A stretch of 64,000 nucleotides of DNA from Centroberyx gerrardi (GCF_048128805.1 NC_135997.1:6202116-6266115), one strand, 5' to 3'. Positions 1-12,534 are shown, counted from the first letter of the stretch. Numbers and translations: made by a program. Notes: generated by a model from the letters alone, not told the origin.

Positions 1-501
1 ATCTATCAATACTCTGGTCAGGCAAAATTCCCCTTCATTTCTCAGGAATTTGCTCACACTCTAACCAATCCTTATGCTTATTTTAACTTGGTGTAAACCA
101 ATGGCTTTATTTGGAAATCATGCTGAATCTATGCTGAATCTAGTGCAAACACTGAAATTCATACATGCTACCATGCGCTTTACCCACATGCACACACACA
201 CATAAATTACCATTTGACTTCATTTGCCCTTTTTAGCACAGAGGATAAAAATTAACTTGGTGTTATTTTTAAGTCAAATCATATGCAAAGCAGTTGTAAA
301 TTTTTCTGTGATTCTACTTCTTTTTGCCTTAACAAATGCAAGCATAACACATTGCAACACCAGTACCCATGATGGCCTGCTGTCCAGCCCAAACTTAAGG
401 TGCAGAGCAGCAGGTTTCTCTTCATATGGTGAGCGGAGTTCATGCCTGGCTTCATGCATGTGACTCCATGGTGGATAATTGGCTATCTTTCCTCTCCGCA
501 G

Positions 502-540
502 GGTTATGAAGGGTCACTGATTAAGTTAACATCAAAACAG
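502..540 (+). CDS. rbpms2: rbpms2 coding exon (RRM middle)
   Basis: 13 codons, [13 protein letters not shown], between an acceptor CCGCAG and a donor GTGAGA, phase 0 at both ends. The 501 bases before it are intron. Confidence 0.95.
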
Positions 541-3500
541 GTGAGAAGCTTTCCATCAGCCTTAGGAATGGCTGTAACTCTATATTAAAATCATGCTCTA
601 AAACTCAGATGGCCAGGAAATGTTGACTCTATTCTTGTTTTTAGCCTCAGTGTTATTAACTAAAGCCTAAAAAAATGCACAACTTGTCCTCATTATCGTT
701 AATCTGATGATTCTGTTGAAATGATAACACCATAAATTTGATGACATGATAATCATCAATGCATTCTTGACCAAATATGTAGGATCTTGGCTGTTAAGAT
801 GGTCTTTAAAAGGAGTCGGCTGTCTCAGTGTGTTTTCTTCCCTTTTGTCTTCCAGCCTGTTGGGTTTGTAACCTTTGACAGTCGGTCTGGAGCCGAAGCT
901 GCGAAAAATGCATTAAATGTAAGCATCCTTACACCACACGGGAGTTGACTCTTGCATTATTGATACATTTTCTTTTTCATGGAGTCCATTGCTGTTGGAT
1001 TTGCCCCTTTTTTTTAAAAATATGTTGCTTTGTATTTCTGAGATTTCTTTTGACCTTTTGCTTAAACCTGAAAGGAATGATTGGGAGTCTTTCTTTTTTT
1101 CCCCCATACAATTTCTCAAAGCCAATCCATTTTGTCTTTTATAATTCAATGGCAGGGCCATTTTTGGAAAGAGACCAGAATCCTGTAGCCTTACGGTAGT
1201 TTACTTTGACCTTGGTACACATCCTTCCTAGTCTGGTATAGCTTTCCTCATTTGCATATCACTGCTTTACTGTAATACTTGTTCTGTAGCCACATTTGTA
1301 GTGTTATTTGGACACATCTTCAGTAGTGTAACCTCTTATTTTGTCACCAAGTAGCCCACGTTGGCAGTATCTAACACTTCTCTCTCTCATAGCCTAGCCT
1401 TCCTTATATGAGCATCACCTCTTAGACACACCAGCAGTCACACACACAAACACACACATACACCAAGATACTACTCACCTGCATGTGGGCACAACGCTTA
1501 GGGCACAAGAACACAAGCAGGGTAAAACCACAAAAAAAATGACACCTGAAAGTCTCTTCATCGGCCCCCTCTCCTCGTCTCCCTCTCCTCCTGGCCAGTG
1601 CGACTGGGCGGGTTCCTCCCCCAGTGGCCGAAGCGCTTTATTTGGTCATGAAGAAGAAGAGATGCAAGCATGTTCAAATACTTCAAGAATGTATCCTCCA
1701 GTCTGTCCTCCTTTTGAAGTCACGACTGATCTGAACAGTACTGGTTTGGTGGCAACATTGTATTTTCTCATCCCGCTGTGGTGCAGAACAGTGGTAAATT
1801 CAAGAGAAGCATGAAGGATACATTCTGAGTATTGAAACAGGGCTTAAGGAAAGGAGGCCATGTGAGACTACTGAGCTACAGCCCCTCAAACTCAGCCCAC
1901 CTCCCTTACGATACTATGTCCCCCTCCTCCCCTCCTCCGTCTCTCCCCCAGGGTATCCGTTTTGACCCCGAAAGTCCCCAGACCCTGCGCTTAGAGTTTG
2001 CTAAAGCCAACACGAAGATGGCAAAGAGTAAGCTGATGGCCACACCGAACCCCACAAATATCCACCCTGCTCTAGGAGCACACTTCATTGCACGGGACCC
2101 ATGTAAGTTGTACGGCTGCACCACTCTAGGCTCTCTCATCCACTCTCACCTTGGCAATGCCAGTCCTCGATTACCCTTATTACCCTTTTTGATCTGTCTT
2201 TGGATGTTGTGGTATAAAGAAGTCAAGGATGGGCGAGGGGGGGGGGGGGGGGGGAGGAGTAGAAGCTAACAAATTAAGGACTAACTCACCTTCCACATGC
2301 ATGCGTCATCTCGACTGTAAGACGGCCGCTTTGCTTCTTTCCAACAGGAAAATTCCACTATCTCACAGGGTTTAGCCAGCTATTGCCTCCCTGCTCTCTT
2401 TGCCTACGCACCTGCTTGATTCATTAGGTTTGGGTGGGTGCGGGTTGGCGGAACACTCTGTTAGGGTTATGAAAGTGTTGATGGGTTAGATTATCCTGAT
2501 GGTTATTTGTGCTGATGGCATTCTGTAGTGAAGGTACAGAACTGTAGGTACCCTGGGTCCACGAAGTGATAGCAGACTCTTCACTGGTCAGTAATTAGCT
2601 TGTAAGTCTATATGCCACTAGTTATTACGGCACCATGCAGTAAGTGAAATCCCATTTTACAGCATGTTTTGATAACTGATTTCTACTTGATTTGAATTGC
2701 TAGCCTCTGTTCCGATTCCTTACTTGATGTCGGCCCATATCACAATGTCCTTGTACCTTGTTCAAGGGTAGGTCAGTCAGCACTTTTTTTTTGCTTTTCC
2801 CCCTCCAATGCATTCCCACCCTGCACTTCCTAGATGACCTGACAGGGGCAGCACTGATCCCAGCGTCGCCGGACGCCTGGACCCCGTACCCCCTGTACAC
2901 CACGGAGCTGACCCCGGGCCTCCCTCACGCCGCCTTCACCTACCCAGCGGCCGCTGCCGCAGCTGCAGCCCTCCACGCCCAGGTGAGGGACCAACCGGTG
3001 TGTGTTTCTCTCATCTTCTCTTCCATAAGTATTAAACTCAGCTCTGACAAGACAGGGAACACATGTAGACGGGCAGAAGAAATGCCAGCACACTCTAGCA
3101 TGCTCCAGTTTTATCCATAGCCATCATTAGATGCATGATTTTTGTAAAAAGGTATTGACCAAGTTATGGTTTTTGGTGTTCTTGTTTTCTTTATACACGT
3201 GAGTGAGCTGCAGTGTGCGGGTATTTCATTTTTCTGTCCTATCACAAAGAAGTTAACCCAAGAGGAGGACAAAGTGCCATCCTAAATGTGACACTAATAT
3301 ATTATAATATGAGTAGATATGACCCAGTATCATGAATTCTGCATTATTAGGATGCATTATTGCAATTCCAAATTTAATATCATGGTACAATAAAATCACA
3401 GATTCTTGAAATGTTCCCAGTGGTCTTCTGAGATATTACAACAACACCAGTTTTAACAAAGACCTATGTTGCTAAAGCCAAACAGGTATCAAGTATACTG

Positions 3501-5215
3501 CTTCTGTTTGCTGTATGCCTCGTGTCTTAACGTTATTTAACTGGTGAGCTGATTGAGGGAGGAGGGCGGTGACCATGAGTTACAAAGTAATGAAATGATT
3601 GTCATTTTAAAATGGGAACTGTCTTTGATTCTCTCCTACGAGTGGAGATGAAGCGTACATTCCTTGATAGTGTAACCTTATACTACCATCCACTTGCCTC
3701 AGATCCCTCTCTCAGTAGCTGCCAGCCGGCCCTTTCTTGGCCCGCTGCTCCCTAGGTGGATCGGCCTGAGAGCGGGAGGTGTGACTTTTTCCTTTAATGG
3801 AGCTCCCTGCGTCCTCCTGTCAATATGTAGCCTCAAAACACCAAGGTCTATTGGGAAAGGAGGCCCTGTTACAGGCAGAATACCCGTGTCTTGGTCTACA
3901 GCTTGGACAAAAGAAATGTAGAAATGATGTGATCCCATAATGGCAACTGAAGCTTGTCTCTTGGTGTTGATTTATAGCTGCAACTTAAAACTGTAATGTT
4001 CTTGTGCTTCTACATACTGTCAGTGTGTCTTAACTTTGAATTGAAATTAATGTAGTGCAAATCTCGATTTCATTTTTGGATTTGGATCGCAGGCATTTTA
4101 AATGTTGCATTTTAAATGTTCCCATCATCCATTGAAAAAACAATTGGAGCATTGGTTAACTAGGTGGTGGGGGGGTGAACAGAGTTTTTCCATTGTAAGT
4201 TAATTGCTGTAGCAATGGTGCAGCAGGCAACAAAGCAGTAGGCAAGGCTTTTGGTAACAATAGCAATGGAAAATATTTCTCTTGTTGGGTCATTTAAAGT
4301 TCAATGCGGAGCGAACTTCCTCTTGCAATATAAGAGCACAGGGGAGCTGCACTGCAAAGCAGGCAGCTATTACATAGCCCATTTTCTTGGGCACAAGAGG
4401 CTGAGGAATGTAAGGTATTTGCTTGGAGAAATTGTCAGTCCTGATGGCCTTTGGAGGTGCCAACTTACTGTCCACGTTCCTGTTGGAACATAAGCTGTCT
4501 GTGTAGCCACACAAAGGGGGGAAAAGTCTACTAATTGCAATCTGATGAAAGATCCCTAAAATGCCCTGAATTCTCTTCCCACTGACTCTCTGCTTTGTTT
4601 ATAGACACATAGAAAGGCTTTTAATGTCTCATTGTTGTCCCATAGAGTCAAACTAATAATTGTTGAGAACCTCTGAATATACTTAGCTATTTGGCCTTCC
4701 AATTAGTGTGGCCTCTGTCCTTTTATTCCAAAAGCTGAATGTAAAGACATGAGAGGCCTCCTCAGGTAATGAGCACCCGTCTATGCAACCTGACACAGGG
4801 TTTAGTCACAGTGTGTTGGTATGGAAAGGCATAGGCATACCAATTCTTACCCTGTGGAAATGTTTAACACATGGAGAGGTTCAACTCTCCACATTTCCAT
4901 GCCTGTTAATTACTCCAGGACTATTGTCCTCATGGAGCAGTTACGTGACCCACATTCCCATGGCTTCAGTGACCAGGGCTTAAAGGGACAGTCCGCCTAA
5001 ACCATCTTTGATCCTGTCAAAGTTATGTAAAGCCATAGTCCTTGATCATTTCAAACTGTGTTAATGGAGGAAATCCCCAGAACTGTGGACTGAAGCGCTG
5101 AAGACTGGCTTTTGGTCTGGTGTACATGACTATGTTTGTGTTTCCTTAGATGCGCTGGTACCCTACTCCCTCTGAGACTTCCCAGCCTGGATGGAAGTCC
5201 CGGCAGTTTTGTTAG
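502..5215 (+). CDS. rbpms2: RNA-binding protein with multiple splicing 2 (Hermes), 3' part of gene
   Basis: Five coding exons (502-540, 856-918, 1952-2102, 2834-2982, 5150-5215) join in frame to give the last 155 residues of an RBPMS-family protein. The first codons ([13 protein letters not shown]) and the next two exons form the middle and end of the single RRM, which binds CAC-containing RNA and is the dimerisation surface in this family. The tail has [20 protein letters not shown], an alanine-rich run (about nine Ala) and the C-terminal end KSRQFC. The segment [18 protein letters not shown] matches RBPMS2 rather than RBPMS. The exons before 502, with the start codon and the front of the RRM, are outside the window. 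Known role: RNP-granule component of oocytes, visceral smooth muscle, heart and retinal ganglion cells. Fish carry a and b copies; I cannot say which this is. The introns show no other gene; one holds a G-run at about 2238-2254. Confidence 0.97.
856..918 (+). CDS. rbpms2: rbpms2 coding exon (RRM RNP1)
   Basis: 21 codons including [20 protein letters not shown]. The VGFVTF segment is the RNP1 strand of the RRM. Acceptor TTCCAG, donor GTAAGC. Confidence 0.96.
1952..2102 (+). CDS. rbpms2: rbpms2 coding exon (end of RRM and linker)
   Basis: 151 nt ending in phase 1. It encodes [20 protein letters not shown] and [18 protein letters not shown]. Acceptor CCCCAG after a C-rich tract; donor GTAAGT. 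The split Tyr codon (T|AT) is completed by the next exon. Confidence 0.96.
2834..2982 (+). CDS. rbpms2: rbpms2 coding exon (Ala-rich C-terminal region)
   Basis: 149 nt that complete the Tyr codon and continue [15 protein letters not shown], then [12 protein letters not shown], an alanine run and LHAQ. Acceptor CCTAG, donor GTGAGG. Confidence 0.96.
5150..5215 (+). CDS. rbpms2: rbpms2 terminal coding exon
   Basis: 21 codons and a TAG stop: [15 protein letters not shown] then KSRQFC. This is the usual end of RBPMS proteins. Acceptor CCTTAG. A good donor (GTGAGT) begins at 5223, seven bases after the stop, so the 3' UTR probably continues in a separate exon from 5482. Confidence 0.95.
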   Translation: MRWYPTPSETSQPGWKSRQFC

Positions 5216-5481
5216 ATATTTAGTGAGTAACCTTTGGTCCAACAGTGTTTTGTTTTGGTTTGTCCCCCACCTCCTCCCTCTAACTGCTAGCCTGATGTCA
5301 TGCAAACTGAAAAGACTTTAATGAAACACAATGATTAATTGAAAACTGCAGAATGTGTGAAGATAAATGGAAATGCATTCTCAAGACTGATGTGGTGTTA
5401 AATTCTTCAAGACTTTTTTTGTTTAAAAAATTGACATTGTATTGGTTTAACTGGAATAACCATTGTTTTCTGTTTCTTCAG

Positions 5482-6575
5482 GCCTCTGGAAACCACACCT
5501 ATGTCCAGCTGAAGTGAGGTTTGCCAAGCTCTTCATTAATTTAATCAGGTTTATTTAATGGACAAATGTGCATTATAAACATACAGTATTTATATCTCCT
5601 CCCGATTGTCTCTGGGGGAGTCTGAGTTGAAACCATCTTGCTGTCGACAGTCTGAGCTTATGATTCCTCTTTGGCAACTATTGCGGTACCATCTTAGCAC
5701 TTCAAAAACCTCATGCAAGCCTAGTCAACTCCATGGATCATAATTGCTGAGGAAATTGACATGTTGAAGTTACCATTGTTTAAGCTAGTCCTTCCATGGG
5801 TTATCGCGGCTCTGGGGAGGTTTAGAAGAGTTAAGAGTCATTGCATGTTAAAGTCTTTTTGGCATGAATTTAGAACGCAGAGTTCTGTGTATCCTAATTT
5901 TCTTAGTGTTTGTGTTGCCTCTTTACCTTGGCCTAGACAACGAAATGTTTTGTTTTCCTGTAGAACCCTGGTCTTACCTCTGTGAAAGCTAGGCTGTTGT
6001 GTAAATGGCTTATCTCGCATGGACCTTGTGAATGCATCCCTACGTTCTATGACAATCCCAGTCCTTACCTGATCATATCAATGTCTGTTATTATTTGAGC
6101 AAAAGAAAGTACAAATATTTTTGTACTTTTTGCGTAATGTATATTTATGCATTTTTGTGCAACTAAATAATGAACCTGTATAAGTTGGATGTTTAGTCGT
6201 CTCTTGTGTTTTTGGTGTTATTTTTGATCCTATAATCCTGTTGAAGTAGTTTAAAAAAAAAATAAAAAAAAGTGCAATTGTATTTGTTTAAAGGGGAAGT
6301 GGGTATCGGTCAAAAATGGAAGTATTGAGTGTGGCTTGTGCCATTCTGACTGCTAAAATGAGATTGCTGTAAAACGCTGATCTTTCAGAATGTGAAACTG
6401 GACTACAAACGTAAAGGGTTGCTTTTTTTGGGGGCCATTTTGAAATGGGAAGCAGGATTAGAGTGATGGAGGAATTTAAGTTTGTGGTTTAGAACATGTT
6501 TGTCTTTGTATCTGCTGTGCATAAGATGTACAAATATTCCCATCTTATGAATAAAACAAGCAAGTGAATGCATTT
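5482..6575 (+). other. rbpms2: rbpms2 3' UTR exon, also a possible alternative C-terminal exon
   Basis: Acceptor TTCTTCAG ends at 5481. The following sequence is AT-rich without a long frame and reaches an AATAAA at 6550-6555, with another at about 6665, as expected for a 3' UTR. Its first 36 bases are open in phase 0 with the upstream Ala-rich exon and would encode ASGNHTYVQLK and a TGA at 5515-5517 if the exon at 5150 were skipped. Confidence 0.7.
6550..6555 (+). terminator. rbpms2 polyadenylation signal
   Basis: Canonical AATAAA about 1.07 kb into the presumed last exon, followed by a GT-rich stretch (TTCTGTGTTCAGTGTCTGT). This is the best poly(A) site candidate on the + strand before the intergenic region. 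Confidence 0.65.
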
Positions 6576-7684
6576 CTGTGTTCAGTGTCTGTCATTTATC
6601 ACTGCAGGACGTCAATCGCTGGCATTTGGACTATCTGTGCAAATGATTATATCCAATCAAAGTGAATAAACGCTCCTGCACAGTATGCTAAGTCACAGTA
6701 CTGAACTCTAGACATCAGATGTCGACATCAATAATTCATGCCAACTCTTCATTTGTAATGCACCATTGCATTAGTGTCTCTTTGCATCATGAGCGGAGCT
6801 GACCTCCACACTCTGCCCTCATAAGTTGGTAAGCTGCTCTGCTCAACCAACCATGCTGGCTCCTCAAGGGACTGCTGTAAGTGGCTGCTCTCAATACGAC
6901 CAGCTGCTTAATTATAGTGGGAAGAGTGGTGGCAGAGCTGGTGGCTGCCTGTGAACTTATGCTCCATTATTGTGCCATTATTTAAGTTCATCAGTTTGGG
7001 TAATGTGTAGGATTGGTAACACATGACATCAATTCTGAGCTTCATATGTGGCGCGTTCATACTGATTCAATCCTTAGGTCAGCATCCAGTGAGTGTCCAT
7101 GTAATACTTATTTTATTTGACAGCAATGGAACAATGTCGTTTTTTTGAGTGAAAATGTTAGAGTAAAAGTCCAAACAATTGTTTATTTTTAACTGAAAAA
7201 CCAGCCTTGAAAATTTGTTTTGTGAGGATTTTCAGACACTGAAGGCTGTTTGTTGAATAGCTATACTGCCATTTAGCTGCTAACCGATCTGTAACTGGAA
7301 GCTAGAAGTAGCTGTTGAACTGTAAGCACTAATCCAGAGAAGAGTGTGGAAGGCAGGTAAGACAAAGAGGTGCTTTAAATAACAATCGGCACACAAAACC
7401 TGGTTCAGTAACTTTGTAATATTTCATAGCCAACCCCAAGGCATCATTTTCACTTAAAAATGGCATTTGTTGTGAGGAATTAAATTTTTAAATGTCACTA
7501 AATTGACTCACTGCTATGTCACAAATGAGCATGAACACCTTGCGAAAGCTGCTTAGTATTCATGAATGTGCCAAGTAGCTGTTAAGAAGCTCTTGTTAAT
7601 GTGTTATAAATGTGCTGGAATTTGTGTTAAGCATTATATAATAGAGAAGTTCATGATTTCAAATCATCTTATGAATGTTATAAG

Positions 7685-7730
7685 ATGTATTCTATGAATA
7701 CAACTTTGGGTTGTATTCATAGAAATACAT
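7685..7730. repeat. near-perfect 20-bp inverted repeat (hairpin)
   Basis: The left arm 7685-7704 and right arm 7711-7730 are reverse complements apart from one extra A in the right arm, with a six-base loop (TTTGGG). No gene is nearby. Confidence 0.8.
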
Positions 7731-9199
7731 TTTTAATGTAATTCTGAGGTGCTGTTTTTGACAGTATGATTACATAAAATTCAGGACTCTAATGAATAAA
7801 GGGGACTATAATGCATCAGTGGACACTGGCTAATTAAGTATAACACATAACATTATATACATAACATTTTCAATTATCTCAACCATTTCAATTTAGGGGT
7901 TAAAACCCAAATGCTACAAAAAAAGAGTTAAGAAAAGGCACATTTTCTTCCAAAGATCAGCTGTTTGCCCTTCATGGAAAACTGGGCCAAAACAACATCA
8001 CTTTCACACAGAATAGCTGGATTGACAGGAAATCAATAAGGAGTGCGAGGATGGGGATGCCACGGATCGGAAGGCAGAACGCTGCTTCTGCTGTCATTTT
8101 CAGCTACAGACACAACATATACACAAGGATCAGATTAAAACTTCACTTATATGTATGATCCTTCTGTTACAATTAGTGACATGGGAGGTAATTTCACAAA
8201 TACATAGTGCTGTTATTCTCAGAATCCTCAGTCCATTTATGTTCCAAGTGCTTGTCTGCAACTATCATCTTCCATTACAGCAGTGGGTCAGCGGGGTCCA
8301 GGGTGTCTCCTGCAAAATAAAGACTTTCCCATCAAATCTGTCAAATTTCACTACAATTTCAGTAGAACTTAACACAATCAGACGATGTATAAGAATAACT
8401 GTTTTATTATGTGATACATTGTGAGTATGTTATATTATGTATTTCTGTAGGAAAAAACAAAAAATGTTATGGGGGATCTAAGTTTGGGGTCATCCTTGGT
8501 ATTAAAATAAAAATCGATCATACAGTATTGCGTAAACTATTAGTCAAAATACCATTCCTGATGCTTTTGTTATGTCTTTAGGTTTCACATAAATTTGGGA
8601 GAAAAAAAATGAAAAGCACTTTACTGCTCGCTTTGTATTTTCTGGTGCAAAAGTAATGGTAAACATTGCCTTTCATGAATGATATTTCAAACAAAGAAAA
8701 ATAATTCTTTAAGATATGTGTACAATATGTTTTTACAATAACCCTGCTCCTTGTGGAAAGAATAATTTGCAAATAAATAACAAATTGACTTTATGTGTAT
8801 GTTACCATTCTAAAAACCCAAACTACAGCAATGCAATTCATCACAATGAGGAGCTAGAAAATGTTTAATTTGTGCCCACTTGATAAAATACCTCTAATAC
8901 TACTAAGTGTTTGAGCATGGCTGTGAATGGAAAACAGCCTGCTTTGGAGGTCAGTAAATAACAGTAATAAGCACAACAGTCAAGCATGGACAGTTTGATA
9001 GGCAGGAGTTTGTATTAATAGTGTGGTGTTGCCATCTGCAGGCCCACAGGCCACAAGACAACCAAACAGGAGGCAACAGTCTGCTGGAGGACTGAGCTCC
9101 CCTGGTGGAATAAAGGCCTGTAAAGAGTGTGAGTGTTTCAAATACATCAGGACTCATGTTTAGATGCCAGAATGGAGCTGAGAATGTGTGTATATGTGC

Positions 9200-9724
9200 C
9201 AGGGTCAGGACCATTCATGAACTGAACTGAGAATGCATGGGAAATTCCAATTCAATTCCTAGAATTAGAATTGGAATTAGAATTGGAATTGGAATTGGAA
9301 TTGGAATGTCACCCAGCTCTAAGGAAACAGAATTGTAATTGAATTAGAATGGCAGGAAACAGAATTGAATTACATTAAATTCCATGAAATTCCACTTCTA
9401 AGAGAGTTTGTCTTGACTTTCTAAACATTATAAATCAAACATTATGAATCAAATAAAAGACAGTTAAACAAATCAAATGCATTCAATCATAATGTATGTA
9501 TTACGATTACATGTTATGCATCAAATACCACCTGAAAATTCTCTTTAACATTTTATGATATTCAGTATCAATAATATATAGCACTACTTGTAATCTCAGA
9601 TATGTGGTAAGAAAAAACAAAAAACAAAACATGGAATTTCACTGAATTCAAATTCAATTTTCAATTCCAGCTCCTCAGTTGAACTGGAATTGACGAGTTC
9701 ATTCATGAATTGACCTCAACCCTG
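9200..9724. mobile_element. hAT-type MITE with 8-bp target duplication
   Basis: It starts CAGGGTCAGGACCATTCATG and ends with the inverted counterpart CATTCATGAATTGACCTCAA then CCCTG. The interior is built of GGAATT-like units. Flanks ATATGTGC (9192-9199) and ACATGTGC (9725-9732) match at 7 of 8 positions, as for an aged 8-bp hAT target duplication. No transposase frame is present, so it is non-autonomous. Confidence 0.75.
9240..9308. repeat. GGAATT/AGAATT tandem units
   Basis: About eight imperfect six-base units of the GAATTG type inside the hAT-type MITE. Confidence 0.85.
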
Positions 9725-9828
9725 ACATGTGCACATTGGCAGAACGTAGAACTGCATCACCAATTCCTCCCACCACTATAAAATACATAAAGAAAATCAC
9801 AAATATCTAATTCCTACTTTTTCCTGCC

Positions 9829-9860
<32 letters not shown>

Positions 9861-9869
9861 CACACACAC
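9829..9869. repeat. (CA)n microsatellite
   Basis: CA dinucleotide tract interrupted once by CG. Open frames crossing it are artefacts of the repeat. Confidence 0.95.
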
Positions 9870-10349
9870 GTAACAAACACGGCTCACTGTGGCCTGGTAA
9901 CGCTGACACATTCCCATAACTCTGAATCTGAGATACTGGACTTGGCATGGAGGGAATGTCTGAGCTGCGAAGAGGAAAGATGTGCTCACCCAGAATGACC
10001 ACAGCCACCAGGAACAGCAACACAGGTCCTTTATGTGCAATATGAGACGTTTAGTAAGGAGGATTGAATTATAATGCAAGTGATTTATAAACGATTACAT
10101 AAAGCACGATGGAAAATGAACCTTATATCCTGTGGAAGATTGTTGCTTATCTTCCTAGGTTCTTTGAATTATGACAAACTTCATTCCTCCGTGTATAGAG
10201 GTTTATTCATGCAGTGTGGAGAGAAGTACACAGCAGTGGTACAGGTAGTCTCTCTGGAGAATAGGGTTAGTATAAAGCTTATATACAGTGAAACATACAA
10301 GTCAGCCTGGAAAAATAGCCACAAAGTCGCATCTTTCCCCACAGTTTTC

Positions 10350-10660
10350 TAATCAGAATCAGAATCAGAATCAGAATCAGAATCCTTTTACTGGCCAAGT
10401 ATATTTGCACATAGAAGGAATTTGCCTTAGTGGTTGCTTGTGTACTTTGTTAAAAGACAGAAAGAATAAAACACAATATAAACCAATAAAAACAGTATAT
10501 AAAAAACAGTATATTCATAAAACAGTATATAAATAAACGAAAAACAAATAGAAACAGTAGAAGAAAAAGATAAGATCAGAATCAAATACAGAATATAGTT
10601 ATTGCACTGTAAGTAGGCTATGTTGGATAAAGTAAATAAATAAATAGATAACAGTGAGCG
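10350..10660. repeat. AATCAG repeat plus interspersed-repeat sequence
   Basis: Five tandem AATCAG units (to about 10385) lead into TTTTACTGGCCAAGTATATT and an AT-rich tail with repeated AAACAGTATAT. An AATCAG run followed by a TTTATTGCCAAGTAT-like segment is a common interspersed repeat in fish. I cannot assign its class. Confidence 0.6.
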
Positions 10661-11393
10661 GTAATGTTATCAGACTGGGTGCAACCTTCTTCACCAGACA
10701 ATGATACCTGACTCACGTCATTATATAAAACTAACAAAAGCAGATGTAGGTTAGCTCTTTCAGTGCCAAATGTAGAATTATTCCACAATCCAATAACTGA
10801 GAGGCTGCAGGTTCAGTTCCTGCAACAGCTGGTGTGTATCAGTTCATCTGTCCTCCCTACCTCCTCACTCTAAGAAATTTTAATTGTATTGTATAAGGAC
10901 TCCTGATAGGTCCACAATTGTTCTTGATGGCTGCAGTGGTGCCTCTGTGAAATTAATTTTGTAGGAGAACACACAAACCTTCTCCTAATTCACATACCCA
11001 CTTCAGTTTTTACATTCCTCTCTTATCGCTATAGTCTGCATGTAGTTTCATAATGGTTCGACAATTTCATACTGTATACAGATTTTATTAGGCTGTCATG
11101 TTTATACTTATACTAATATACTGTGTATATAGCACAGGTTTCTGATTTAGTAATCCATATTTAAGAAAGTAACATCTGTATATAACAACTGTAACTTAAT
11201 GCCACACTTCTTCCCATATTCCAATCAACACAGCCTACATCTACAACGTGTTTAAACTGACACCAGCATGCATTTATAGAACCCCACAATTTTTACATTC
11301 TATTTCATTGCTTTCATTGTTTTTATTTTATTTTTACTGTTTTTATTGATTATTGTATATTCTATTTGTGTGCTTATATTCTATTCATTATTC

Positions 11394-11480
11394 ATTTTAC
11401 CTGGTAGTTGATACACCTGGTGTCCCAAGTCTTTCAGTCCTCATTACACCAGGTGAATGTAATTAACTACCAGGTAAAAT
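11394..11480. repeat. inverted repeat around CTGGTAGTT
   Basis: ATTTTACCTGGTAGTTG followed by ACACCTGGTGT (to 11423) is mirrored by ACACCAGGTG (from 11446), then AACTACCAGGTAAAAT (to 11480). The right arm carries about five extra bases. The short span suggests a small palindromic MITE or solo hairpin. Confidence 0.8.
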
Positions 11481-12519
11481 AGAAAACCAGCTGGGTTAGA
11501 CCATTTAAAATCCCTACAAACCTCTTGTGATGATAAGAGTTCGACTAAACTGGTGTTGTGGACATATCTAGGCCTGGTAAAGCAAGCAGCCCTATATAAA
11601 CCAAGCACAGGACATTTCAGTGGTGACTACTGGTTCATGTGACACCAGGAAATGCAGCTTAAGGAACAAATGTGGCACAGCTACAGATTAAAAATGACTT
11701 TTTTTTTTAAGGTGGTAGACATCCCTCTAAGGTTTTGTTTTGGAGTTTTTCTTTGTGTATTTTGGCAAACATTTATTTAAGGCACCTTGCATAGGCCTAA
11801 CATGACACAGGCAAATGATACACTTCAATGTAAAATGTATCAATATCAAACAATGAGGAAACATAATAGTATGACCAGGATGCTGATTATTTGGACACTA
11901 TAAATGTAGCCAAAATGCACAAACAATTCTAAATATACTTGTACCTGTAGATAGCATTTATTTCATATTATTTAATATTCAATATATTTTCATTCATTGT
12001 CTGTACCTGCTTATTCATATTCAGGGTAGGGGTAGGGATGGGGGTGGAGGGTGGAGAGGGTGCAGGTGGGTTGGGGGGGGGGGGTTGCTGCAGCCTATCC
12101 CAGCATGCATTGGGCGGGAAATATATTTTGGACACTGTAAATACATTTTCCTTCCTAATATACACCGTTGATATTCACGTATGTCTGCAAGCATAACCCA
12201 AAATATATTTTGACCACTCAAAAAATATATATAATATATAATATATATATAAATATCATCTACGTGTACAAAACATATATAGCCTACATTTATTGGCCAA
12301 TTTCTGTGTAATTCAAAACATCTCTTTGTGTGAGATGTGTTTTGTTTGTGTGTTGGCTTTGCACGTGAACATCAGGCGGCGCCCTTGTGCCGGTCATTTG
12401 ATGAACAGCACACGTTTCCCAAATTGAGACTAATTAGCCGGCTAACAGACTTCATAAATATGACCTTTCGTCCCAGCCGACGGTTATACTTGTTACATTT
12501 CTCATAGGCTATCCACATC

Positions 12520-12534
12520 ATGGCGTTTTCCCTG
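12520..12534 (+). CDS. cpeb1: cpeb1 exon 1 (start codon)
   Basis: ATG and four codons (MAFSL) in the context ATCATGG, then donor GTGAGT. Human CPEB1 begins MALPL. The exon is too short for ORF finding and was placed by phase and similarity. Confidence 0.85.

Larger units (their letters stand above)
6690..12400. other. intergenic region between rbpms2 and cpeb1
   Basis: No convincing exon was seen on either strand. It is AT-rich and holds a 20-bp-stem hairpin (7685-7730), a hAT-type MITE (9200-9724), a CA repeat (9829-9869), an AATCAG repeat with a fish interspersed-repeat tail (about 10350-10660), a long inverted repeat (11394-11480), a C/G-rich simple tract near 12020-12090 and an AT-rich palindromic stretch (about 12220-12260). 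Confidence 0.6.

Noticed and set aside
8951..9214. Minus-strand 87-codon frame
   Set aside because: Overlaps the end of the hAT-type MITE, has biased composition, and lacks similarity or splice partners.
9807..10079. Minus-strand open frame with a hydrophobic leader-like start (LLFLVAVVIL)
   Set aside because: It runs into the CA repeat, no partner exon or family match was found, and its apparent intron would be under 30 bases.
10800..10845. tRNA-like GGTTCAGTTCC segment
   Set aside because: The B box is degenerate, and no A box or SINE core was found; too weak to call.
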